Positions 1 to 7,117 of a DNA stretch of 64,000 nucleotides are shown here, piece after piece. Source of the stretch: DAOVRD01 sp964521715. GTDB taxonomy: Bacteria; Planctomycetota; Brocadiia; SM23-32. The notes under the pieces were generated by a model. The model was not told the DNA's origin, did no database searches, and worked only from the letters and a program-made list of their open reading frames with translations. The stretch spans positions 1 to 64,000 of the forward strand of contig CAZFSS010000006.1 in NCBI GenBank assembly GCA_964521715.1, given 5' to 3'. Numbering within the stretch: position 1 is the stretch's first letter; every line of letters starts with the position of its first letter. The translations under genes were made by a program, and so were the position numbers.

Positions 1-135
1 TGCTTGCACCCACCGCCACCTCGTACGGCTCGTCACTGACCGAGAAGCCCTTCTCATCGCTTCCGTAGACGCGGTAGCTGACCGGACGTCGATCGTTCAG
101 GCAGGAGGCGAGTAGCTGGGCGGTGTATCGGAGCT
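1..135 (-). pseudogene. Fragment of a secreted protein with an Ig/FN3-like strand pattern
   Basis: On the minus strand an open frame enters from the left edge and reads ...NDRRPVSYRVYGSDEKGFSV.. followed by SDEPYEVAVG, a strand-turn-strand pattern like a fibronectin III or Ig-like module. Going upstream (rightwards), the frame is closed by a TAG near position 133, and no start codon with a ribosome site is visible. It is therefore a piece of a gene whose 5-prime part is missing. The rest lies outside the window, so neither length nor family can be fixed. Confidence 0.4.
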
Positions 136-821
136 ATGCACTTGGAGGAAAGCGAAGACGGCCAGCTCAAATACGCGTGACGCCAGCTCTGAAACAGCCC
201 AGCGCGTGGAGAACACCGACGCTCAGAGCGACTGCGCGAAGCCGTCTACGCGGCTGATACAGGAGCTGGTACAGCCGTGTTGCGATGCGAAGTAGACGCG
301 GCAACAACCTGCTCGATGCTGAGGCAGCGGCCCCCTCGGGTCAATCATGGCAAGTGCATATATGCCAAAAGGATACGACGAAAGCACACGTTTCAGACAG
401 GGGCAAAGCCCCCTGGCATCCGCCGGACAGGTCTTCCTCAAGGGGTCTCTTTGCAGGCGACACCATGGCCGCTTGAGGACGATGGTCTTGCGTCTAGGAA
501 TGATCCACTGCCGTCTTCCCAAGCTAAAACGAGCGAGTAGTAAGCGCTATAGTAACCTGTGGGACGCAGTTGTGATCTGACCGCACCTCCCCCAAATCGT
601 GGTTTTCTCCCTCCGCCGGCGCCATGATCTAGCCTCCCGGCGTCCGCCATCCGGCGGGCGCGTCCCTCGCCCTGTTGTCCTGGCTGCCATCACTGAAGCC
701 TGACGGGCCCTCAGGCCAGATAGGAACCGGCCGCCAGGGAATTCGCTCTTTGACTTCCCTGTTAGGCTGAGCCATACCCTCCCAGACGCGCCTGAAGTTG
801 CTGACCGGTCGCTCAACCATT
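136..821. other. Intergenic stretch without a recognisable gene
   Basis: About 690 bases between the left-edge fragment and the hairpin at 822. Several short open frames exist on both strands, but none has a ribosome site, a recognisable motif or plausible composition. I see no RNA gene in it. Confidence 0.5.
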
Positions 822-858
822 GAGCCGCCCGGTCAGCCGGGCGGCTCTCTTTCCTCTT
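822..858 (+). terminator. Strong GC-rich hairpin with a pyrimidine tail
   Basis: A perfect 11-bp stem (GAGCCGCCCGG / CCGGGCGGCTC) closes a 4-base TCAG loop and is followed by TCTTTCCTCTT. This is the form of a Rho-independent terminator on the plus strand. It ends about 18 bases before the start of the sigma-like gene at 877 and leaves that gene's ribosome site (GAAAGGAG) outside the stem. It may terminate an upstream transcript or act as a leader attenuator. Confidence 0.6.
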
Positions 859-876
859 AGTGAAAGGAGCTGCCCA

Positions 877-1560
877 ATGACCGCGCTCTGCGAAGCCGAC
901 CGAAAGGAAGTGCAGGATCAGTTTGTTGAGATGCTGCCGGAAATCGAGCGGAGAGCAAGGTTGACACTCCGTCATCATGATCCCGAAGCCCGAGAGGAGT
1001 TCACTGCGGAGGTCGTCGGCCTGTGTTGGTTGAACTACTTGCACTGTGTTGCCGAGGGAAAGACGGTCAGTTCCAGCAGCTTGGCCCATTACGGCCTACT
1101 GGGCGTCAGAAGCGGGCGCGGCGTCTGTGGCGAGGACTCCAGGGACGTCATGGCCAGGAAGGCGCAGATCCTCGGCCGAGCGACAGTGGAAAGCCTGGAT
1201 GCCATTCCTATTGCCGCCCCCGAAGATCTCACCGACTCGGCCCATGATTCCGGATGGTGGGACCGGTCTGAGGTCCTGGAAGACAAGCGCATCTGGCTCC
1301 GCCCCTTCGAACGCGTCAGAATCAAGCACGATTACGGGCAGTTCTTGAAGCTAGGCGAAGTCACTCCTCAAGAGACAGCAGCTTTCAATCTCTTGGCGGA
1401 GGGCCATCGCACGGGAGAAGCCGCCGAAAAGCTCGACGTGTCTGCCGGTCGGGTCTGTCAGATCAAAACGTCGATCGCCGAGAAGCTCGTCGACTTCCTC
1501 GGGCCCGATGCCGATCCGAACTGTCGTGCCCTGAGCACCTCCGGCGCCAGGCCGGACTAG
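877..1560 (+). CDS. Sigma-factor-like helix-turn-helix protein
   Basis: The ATG at 877 sits 8 bases after GAAAGGAG; an in-frame ATG at 820 lies within the hairpin region and is a poorer start. The 227-residue product has an acidic helical N-terminus (residues 1-60) and a C-terminal segment near residues 160-205 that reads TPQETAAFNLLAEGHRTGEA then AEKLDVSAGRVCQIK. That resembles sigma-70 region 4: a helix, the 'eG.rtgeaA..l.vs.grV.Q' turn and a recognition helix. Similar proteins occur as small phage or plasmid-type regulators in planctomycetes (family knowledge). No region 2 core-binding helix is obvious, so it may be a DNA-binding regulator rather than a working sigma factor. Neighbours are small accessory genes in the same direction. 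Confidence 0.65.
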   Translation: MTALCEADRKEVQDQFVEMLPEIERRARLTLRHHDPEAREEFTAEVVGLCWLNYLHCVAEGKTVSSSSLAHYGLLGVRSGRGVCGEDSRDVMARKAQILGRATVESLDAIPIAAPEDLTDSAHDSGWWDRSEVLEDKRIWLRPFERVRIKHDYGQFLKLGEVTPQETAAFNLLAEGHRTGEAAEKLDVSAGRVCQIKTSIAEKLVDFLGPDADPNCRALSTSGARPD

Positions 1561-1648
1561 GTCACACCCAGCATCGGGGGCGGAGCATGAGGTAATGCAA
1601 CAACACCCGAGCTTTCCGGTCCTTCTGGCTCAAGAGGAGATCAGGCAC

Positions 1649-1789
1649 ATGAGGACACAACGGTGGCGGTACGCCGTTCTAGCTGTGGTAGCCTTGCTGG
1701 CCAGGATCCTCGCGGTGCGCGAGGAGCAGGTCGCCAGGCTCGAAGAGCGGCGCGAACGTTTGAAGAAGACGAGCTTGGGGACATGCTAG
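1649..1789 (+). CDS. Small single-span membrane protein
   Basis: A 46-residue product starts at the ATG at 1649, preceded by AAGAGGAGAT. It has a basic N-terminus (MRTQRWR), one hydrophobic span (YAVLAVVALLARILA) and a charged, coiled-coil-like tail (REEQVARLEERRERLKK). No family is recognised. It follows the sigma-like gene by about 90 bases on the same strand and may belong to the same accessory unit. An upstream in-frame ATG at 1595 has no ribosome site. Confidence 0.4.
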   Translation: MRTQRWRYAVLAVVALLARILAVREEQVARLEERRERLKKTSLGTC

Positions 1790-1943
1790 GCCTCAGAACA
1801 GGCAGACATTGAGACGAGGCCATCTTGGAGACGGGTTGTGGTCCGACCCGTGAAAGCAAGCGGCCCAGAAGCCAAACAGGAGCCGCAGGACTCCCCTGCT
1901 GGCCCGGAGAAGGGGGCCGTCAGAGCACAAGGAGGTGATAGCC

Positions 1944-2075
1944 ATGGAGGTTGAGTTCTTCGATACGGCCGAGGCGGCAGCGGAGGCCCTCACCGAGGCC
2001 ATGAAGGCGGCCGACGCCCGGGTTGTTCACTGGCAGGCCCAGGTGAAGCCTGGTGACTGCTTCGTGAGCGACTCG
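1944..2075 (+). pseudogene. 5-prime end of an accessory gene, truncated at a junction
   Basis: AAGGAGGTGATAGCC precedes the ATG at 1944, a near-perfect start. The first about 43 codons (MEVEFFDTAEAAAEALTEAM, then KAADARVVHWQAQVKPGDCF) look like true coding sequence. After about residue 45 the plus-strand frame becomes antisense to a URO-D gene fragment (2085-2438, minus) and loses protein-like composition. The gene was therefore cut near 2072-2085 and joined tail-to-tail to another broken gene. Function unknown; similar short proteins are found with planctomycete phage-type genes (weak recollection). Confidence 0.55.
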
Positions 2076-2084
2076 GGCGTTGCG

Positions 2085-2438
2085 GAGCACCCAGGAATCG
2101 CCCCCGTCGCGCTCAGGGCGAACGTCGCTTGGGATCAGTACTTCCGCTCCCTCGCGCGGCGACCAGGGGGACCACGACCCCGAGCCCGGGTCCCGCCGCG
2201 GCTCCTCCAGTCCGATCACGTCCGCGTGCAGCCGCTCGCGCAGGTCGTCTTCCGGAAAGCCCAGCATCTGGTGGGGGTCGTAAAGGTAGATTCGCCGGGC
2301 CTCCAGCCCCAGGGACCGCCGAAGTTCGGCCAGCGCAAAGACGTGGATGCCGGTCGAACGCATCCCGGCAAGGTCAATGGGAACGCGGTCGGGTTCCTCG
2401 AACCGCAGGGCCGCCTCTACGCGTTCCCGGCTGTTCAT
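2085..2438 (-). pseudogene. N-terminal fragment of a uroporphyrinogen decarboxylase-like protein
   Basis: The minus-strand ATG at 2438 opens with MNSRERVEAALRFEEPDRVP, the standard beginning of URO-D-like proteins, followed by IDLAGMRSTGIHVFALAELR and further URO-D-like sequence to GGDSWVLR. Then the frame crosses into antisense of the plus-strand gene starting at 1944. Only about 118 of some 350 residues remain, so it cannot be active. These URO-D-like paralogues are numerous in PVC bacteria and are thought to act in methyl transfer rather than haem synthesis. A full-length relative lies at 24459. Confidence 0.75.
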
Positions 2439-2523
2439 GTCCTGTCCCCGGTCGAGGCACCCCGACGATGGAGTCGGCCCCATTCGCCTGGCTGATCTGC
2501 GCGCTTGCTTCTGCCAGGGCCTG

Positions 2524-3636
2524 TCAGTTTACGTACGTTCGCGGCACGCGCCGCCCTATGCCGGTGAGTACCTCATGAGTGATTGTGTCCAGGGTCTGCG
2601 CCATCTCCTCAGCCGGCAGGTACCCTGAGTCCTTCTTGCCCAGGATGAGGACCTCGTCGCCCTTTTCGACGGCCGACACTTCGCTCACGTCAACCATGAA
2701 CATGTCCATGCACACGCGGCCGACCACCGGGGCTTGCTGTCCGCGAATAAGCACGTGAAAACGGTTGGACAGGTCCCGCCGGTAGCCGTCCGCGTAGCCC
2801 ATGGGGATGGTGGCTATCTTGCGTGCTCTGTCCGTGACGTAAGTGGCGCCATAACTGACCGGCGTTCCGGCCGGCAGCGTCTTGAGCTTTGTTATCCGGC
2901 TGACGACGGTCATTGCGGGCCGCAGATCGTCTCCCAGGTGTGGCGCGGGTCTCAGACCGTAAACCATTATGCCCGGCCTGACCATGTCCAGATGTGATTC
3001 CGGCATGGATAGCACGGCGGCGCTGTTGGCCATGTGGGTCAGCTCGAAGGCGAAGCCGTGCTGTTCAAGCTCGGCGACCGCCGCGCCGAACCGCTCAAGC
3101 TGACGTCGCGCGAAGGTCTGCTCCGGTTCGTCGCTGGTGGCGAAGTGGCTGTACACCCCTTCGACTTCAATATGACGATGGCCTGCCACGCGCTGCATGA
3201 AGCGGACCGCATCTTCTGGCTGTACGCCCAGCCTGCTCATGCCGGTGTCAATCTTCAGGTGCACTCGGGCCCGGCGTCCGTAGAGGGCTGCGGCCCTGTC
3301 CAGGTGGGGCAGGATCGCGTCGTCGTCCACAGTCTGTGTGAGGCCGAAGTTGGCTACGGCTTCGGCCTGGGCCGGGATGATGGTTCCGAGCACAAGTATC
3401 GGCACGTCCGGGAAACGCTGCCGAAGCGCCGCGCCTTCCTCCGGAAAGGCCACGCACAGCATCGTGCTGCCCGCGTCGAGGACGGCCTGCGCAACTTGGA
3501 GGGCACCGTGGCCGTAGCCGTCCGCCTTGACTACGGCAGCGATGCGGCAGCCCGGCCCCACGTGCTGGCGGGCGACGCCGATGTTGTGCCTTACGGCACC
3601 AAGATCCACTATGGCCCTGGTCGGTCTGTCGGACAT
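2524..3636 (-). CDS. alr: Alanine racemase
   Basis: PLP-dependent racemase making D-alanine for peptidoglycan. The 370-residue product has the fold-type III signature AAVVKADGYGHG near residue 35, with the PLP-binding lysine in VVKADGYGHG. It also has KIDTGMSRLG, the HMANSAAV segment, VRPGIMVYG, and the catalytic tyrosine region PVSYGATYVT, then GYADGYRRDLSNR and VCMDMFMVDV. Length is normal for the family. I chose the ATG at 3636 because family homology begins at once (MSDRPTRAIVDLGAVRHNI); the frame extends upstream without support. It appears monocistronic, with broken genes on both sides. The presence of alr argues for a peptidoglycan-containing organism. Confidence 0.95.
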   Translation of the reverse strand: MSDRPTRAIVDLGAVRHNIGVARQHVGPGCRIAAVVKADGYGHGALQVAQAVLDAGSTMLCVAFPEEGAALRQRFPDVPILVLGTIIPAQAEAVANFGLTQTVDDDAILPHLDRAAALYGRRARVHLKIDTGMSRLGVQPEDAVRFMQRVAGHRHIEVEGVYSHFATSDEPEQTFARRQLERFGAAVAELEQHGFAFELTHMANSAAVLSMPESHLDMVRPGIMVYGLRPAPHLGDDLRPAMTVVSRITKLKTLPAGTPVSYGATYVTDRARKIATIPMGYADGYRRDLSNRFHVLIRGQQAPVVGRVCMDMFMVDVSEVSAVEKGDEVLILGKKDSGYLPAEEMAQTLDTITHEVLTGIGRRVPRTYVN

Positions 3637-3702
3637 GGCGATCCTGCCGGCGGCGTGATCTGCGCCGCAACCTACGAAGTGCAAGGGTATTATAGCCCCA
3701 TC

Positions 3703-3845
3703 AACCGGGGAAAGCAGCCGGCTCACCCAGCTTCCCCAGGTCCCGATGCGCCCGGATGAAAGCCTCCTGTGCGACATCCTCCGCTAGATGGAAGTCCCCG
3801 AGGATTGCACAGGCGTATCCGTAGGCCATGTCCTGGAAGCAGGTG
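3703..3845 (-). pseudogene. ECF sigma factor region 2 fragment
   Basis: The minus strand reads FQDMAYGYACAILGDFHLAE followed by DVAQEAFIRAHRDLGKL. This is a clear sigma-70 region 2 of the ECF type (the 'ailgD.hlAeDvaQeaFi.a...l..l' core-binding helix). The frame is cut on both sides: upstream it meets a plus-strand fragment near 3846, and downstream (left) it reaches a stop soon after PAAFPG. Only about 47 residues survive, so it is a remnant. Confidence 0.7.
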
Positions 3846-4010
3846 CTTGCCCTCCGGGCCGAGAAGGAGGACCTCCTTGACACGGTCTGGCTCGCCACGT
3901 CGTGCAGCCAGGTAGAGGAGCTGTGGGAGCAAGTCAACGCGCTCCCGGAGATGAAGCCGACGGTGCTCGAGGAGAAGGCGCTGCAGCCCACGCCGGTGGA
4001 GCCGGAATAA
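3846..4010 (+). pseudogene. C-terminal fragment of an unidentified gene
   Basis: The plus strand from about 3846 to the TAA at 4008-4010 reads RAEKEDLLDTVWLATSCSQV, EELWEQVNALPEMK and ends TPVEPE. It is an acidic, amphipathic helical tail with natural composition. Upstream it runs straight into the antisense of the ECF sigma fragment, so its 5-prime part is missing. The family is not recognised; small tails of this kind are seen in phage-type genes. Confidence 0.4.
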
Positions 4011-4140
4011 GCTGGCCGGCGCGGTTCCGTGTTGCATGAGGCGCTCGGGATGACCGGGCCCCTGTCTTCCTCCTCGGCAAGAAGCAACTCGCAGGCCACT
4101 GTTGCAGAACCAGGACTCGACGGCCTGGCCTCTCTCACCC

Positions 4141-6108
4141 TCAGGCGCCTGTCCCCGGCCGAACCTTGCCCTGGAGCCAACGGACCGCCGTCTCGACGTA
4201 GGTCGCCACCTGTTTGGGTCCCTCGGGCCAGTGGTGCGCGCCACTGAGCAGCAGGAAAGTGGCGTCCTTGCCGGCTTCCCTGAGCGCCACGAAGAACTGT
4301 CTGGCGCTGGGCACCTCTTCGTCCTTTGAACCCATCATGATGAGGACGGGGCACGCGATTCGCTCGACTCCGCGCATGGGGGACGCGTCGAAGTAGCGGT
4401 GCGGGCTTTCCCACGGCGCACCCCCAAAGGTCTTCCGCATCCCGAGGTTTGGCCGACCCTCCATGCCGTAGATCATTCCATAGTCGCCGCCAGCACCCGT
4501 CACCACAGCGGCCGAGAACACCTCCGGATAGGACATGAGTATCTCCCAGGTGATGCCTCCGCCGGTGCTCTGCCCGAACGAGACAACGGGCGCGCAGCTA
4601 CCAAACTCCTGCTTCAACGAGCGTATCCCCGAGACGACGTCGGCTGCCATGCCCGCGTGGAGGAAGTGATCCCTGACGTGCTCGAGGCCTGCCAGCCCCG
4701 TCAGCCGGTGCGAGGGGATGAACACCCGGAAGCCCTGTTGCGCGATCGATTGGAGAAGGAAGCCGCAGTTGGTAGTCTCGGGCTCGAGGTCGACGATCGC
4801 CCAGCCCCGTTCGCTTACGCACGTCCACACAAGGATGGGGGCGTCCTCTGAGCGGCCACCAGGCGGATCGATGACGATCCCGTCGAACTCCAGGCCGTCC
4901 TCTGTCGTCCAACTATGCGTCCAGACCGACGGAAGGTCAAGTTCGGTCAGCACCTGTGAGCAAGAGGTAATGCATCGCTGCTCGCCGCCTCCGACCGAGC
5001 AGAGCCAGATCTCGCCAAGGCTCGAGAAGGAGCGTGCGAATACTGCGATCCAGTTCCCGTCTGGCGACACCACGGGGGCCGAGCTGTAGTAGCCTTCGGG
5101 AGTCACGCGCCGCAGGTTGCCACCGTCGGCCGAGATCGCCACGCAAGGCTGATCGATGTGGCGGGCTGACCGGAAGTACAGTGCCTTGCCGTCCGGGGCC
5201 CAGGATGCACGGTACGTCGCCAGGACGTCCTCGCACGTCCAGACCAGTCGGCCTGCACGCACGTCGTAAACGGCGAGGTGCCCGAACGGGTCGTACGTCT
5301 CCCGGCCTCCGGGATTGACGAGCAGGGCCAGGTAGCACCCACACGGAGACCAGGACACACAGGAGGCCGTGGTGCCCTTATCCAGGTTGACAGGTGCACA
5401 GCGGCATTCGGCCCTTCGCCATAGGTCTACACCGCGGTCGTAGGGGCCGGGATCGCCCCAGAAGACATCCCACATGACGGCCAAGATCCGGCCGTCCGGT
5501 GACCACGAGAAAGAAACCTCGGCACCGGGGCGCAACGTCTCGACCGCGAGATCGCGCCCGGTGGCGAAGTCGTGAACCCTTACCTCCGGGGCGTCGGGGA
5601 AGTAGCCGATCTGCCCCAATCCGGCTGGGAGGTCCATCAGCCTATCCCGGTTCGCCGAGAGGTGCGTATAAGCCAAAAGGCAGCCGTCCGGAGAGAGCGC
5701 CCAGGGGGTGCCGGGCGACCATGAAGCGGGGGCGAACTCCTCGATGTTGCTGCCGTCGGGCCGTGCGCACAACAGCTTTGGCCTCTCCCCGTCGTCTGCG
5801 TACCAGAACGCCCGCTTGCCGGCACGATCCCACTGCGGGGCGCGACCGTGGCCCACAGCCCTTGCCCGTTCGCCAACACGACCGCCGACGCAGACATTGC
5901 CGCCACGGACAAGGGCAAGCCAGCCGCCATCGGGCGACCAGACGGCATCGCTCCCCTGGAACCTGCCGATAGCGCCGCCGCCCTGAAGGTCGAAGATGAC
6001 AGTGTCGGGCCCGTCCTCGTACCGAAGCAGCCTCCCGTCCGGCCCGAAAACGGGGTGGATGGCGCCGCGCGGCATGTTCGCCGCTGTCAACAGGGTCAAG
6101 GCGTGCAT
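4141..6108 (-). CDS. Prolyl-oligopeptidase (S9) family hydrolase with beta-propeller
   Basis: 655 residues. The N-terminal about 400 residues carry repeated WSPDG / SPDG blades (VWSPDGGWLALV, WSPDGRILAV, SWAPDGKALYF, VSPDGNWIAVF), a WD40-like/TolB-type propeller. The C-terminal alpha/beta-hydrolase domain has the nucleophile motif SFGQSTGGG (Ser near residue 511), the acid in MMGSKDEEVPS (Asp near 594) and the His in SGAHHWPEG (near 625). This is the S9 dipeptidyl or acylaminoacyl peptidase architecture. No signal peptide is evident, so it may be cytoplasmic. Family homology starts close to the chosen ATG at 6108. Substrate is unknown; some S9 relatives are esterases. Confidence 0.9.
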   Translation of the reverse strand: MHALTLLTAANMPRGAIHPVFGPDGRLLRYEDGPDTVIFDLQGGGAIGRFQGSDAVWSPDGGWLALVRGGNVCVGGRVGERARAVGHGRAPQWDRAGKRAFWYADDGERPKLLCARPDGSNIEEFAPASWSPGTPWALSPDGCLLAYTHLSANRDRLMDLPAGLGQIGYFPDAPEVRVHDFATGRDLAVETLRPGAEVSFSWSPDGRILAVMWDVFWGDPGPYDRGVDLWRRAECRCAPVNLDKGTTASCVSWSPCGCYLALLVNPGGRETYDPFGHLAVYDVRAGRLVWTCEDVLATYRASWAPDGKALYFRSARHIDQPCVAISADGGNLRRVTPEGYYSSAPVVSPDGNWIAVFARSFSSLGEIWLCSVGGGEQRCITSCSQVLTELDLPSVWTHSWTTEDGLEFDGIVIDPPGGRSEDAPILVWTCVSERGWAIVDLEPETTNCGFLLQSIAQQGFRVFIPSHRLTGLAGLEHVRDHFLHAGMAADVVSGIRSLKQEFGSCAPVVSFGQSTGGGITWEILMSYPEVFSAAVVTGAGGDYGMIYGMEGRPNLGMRKTFGGAPWESPHRYFDASPMRGVERIACPVLIMMGSKDEEVPSARQFFVALREAGKDATFLLLSGAHHWPEGPKQVATYVETAVRWLQGKVRPGTGA

Positions 6109-6148
6109 TTGTCAGTTCCCCCGAGAGTGCCCGCCACAGGAAAGACTC

Positions 6149-6439
6149 CTAGGCGGGCGCGAGGCCAGCACAGAGCGATCTCGGCGCGTGGTTGTATTCC
6201 GTCAGAGCAGTGTTCTCAACCCGCTCCTGGCCGAAGCAAGCCTGTCGCCTGGTCTCGCATTGCTCGAAAGGGTTCAGCCTGTCAAACCATGCCGTGTTCG
6301 GCCCTTCGCCAGGCAAGTCATGTCTGATCATCCCGGCTTCCTTGCCGCTTGGACCACAGTATCGGTCAGCTTCGGTGCCAGGCAGCGGGAACCATGCATG
6401 CTCGCACAGCCCTGCGCCAAATCCCCGAACGTCACTCAT
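6149..6439 (-). CDS. Possible small cysteine-containing protein, uncertain
   Basis: An open frame of 96 codons starts MSDVRGFGAGLCEHAWF and contains five cysteines. It lies about 40 bases upstream of the S9 peptidase in the same direction. There is no clear ribosome site and no recognised family, and base composition here is less GC-rich than in the neighbours. It may be a degraded gene rather than a real one. Confidence 0.25.
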   Translation of the reverse strand: MSDVRGFGAGLCEHAWFPLPGTEADRYCGPSGKEAGMIRHDLPGEGPNTAWFDRLNPFEQCETRRQACFGQERVENTALTEYNHAPRSLCAGLAPA

Positions 6440-6465
6440 CGTAAGTATCGCTGTGTGCCCTGTCA

Positions 6466-6960
6466 ATGACGTCGACCGGCTTCACTTTCTCGCCTTCTGC
6501 ATCGCCGACAGCTTCATCCGATCGGACTTCCGTAGCGCCTTCCCTTCTGCACCTACGCGCTCCACGCCTTGCATGGAAGCCGCGCCGCCGGGGTGGAACA
6601 GGAGAGGGGCCAGAGCACGAGGCGCTGAAGAGGAGGATTTGCGGAGATCCCGCCGGCGTTCTAGGGGAACCCGGGCTTGAGGCCGTTGAGATGGAGTACG
6701 AGTTTGTTACAAATGACAGAGCAGATCTGGTCCTCGAGGACCGGTTCGGGCGCTATGTTGGGGTGGAAGTAGAGGTCGATGTGGTGGCTGGGGACCTTTG
6801 CGGCGTGCTGCAGAGCGTGAAATACAGCCGCATGTATGCGGTGGCCTGCAGCCGCGATTTCGAGGAAGTGCGAGCGTTCCTGGTCGCACACACTATTCCG
6901 GCCGAGGTCAAACAGGTTTGTCGTCGCTACGAAGTAGAGTTCTTTGAGGTGCCAAGGTGA
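6466..6960 (+). pseudogene. PD-(D/E)XK nuclease-like domain, probably 5-prime truncated
   Basis: From about residue 45 the product reads GEGPEHEALKRRICGDPAGV, then EMEYEFVTNDRADLVL and GRYVGVEVEVDV, followed by CGVLQSVKYSRMYAVACS. This matches restriction-endonuclease-like proteins with the pattern 'GEG.EH..LK..I...P...g', 'E..f.sgDr.Dvlf....ryvaVEVk' and 'l.q.vKYr...a'. The usual active-site lysine of VEVK appears as glutamate (VEVEV). Sequence before residue 45 does not resemble coding sequence of the same family, and no ribosome site is seen. It is either a truncated gene or uses an unseen start near 6600. Confidence 0.5.
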
Positions 6961-7117
6961 CCCAACGAGCTCGTCCGTGCCTGAGAACCTGCGTCAAGCA
7001 GGACAGAACAGGAAACCCCAGACGACCACCGGGGCACGCGATGGTTTGTACGATACTGGAGCCACGGGCGCTGAGCTGATCGGTCGCGCCCTGGCCGTTG
7101 CCGGGACCGGCGTCGTG

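Noticed and set aside
1920..2080. URO-D fragment continuing to 1920 on the minus strand
   Set aside because: After GGDSWVLR the minus frame loses family resemblance and is antisense to a gene with a perfect ribosome site at 1944.
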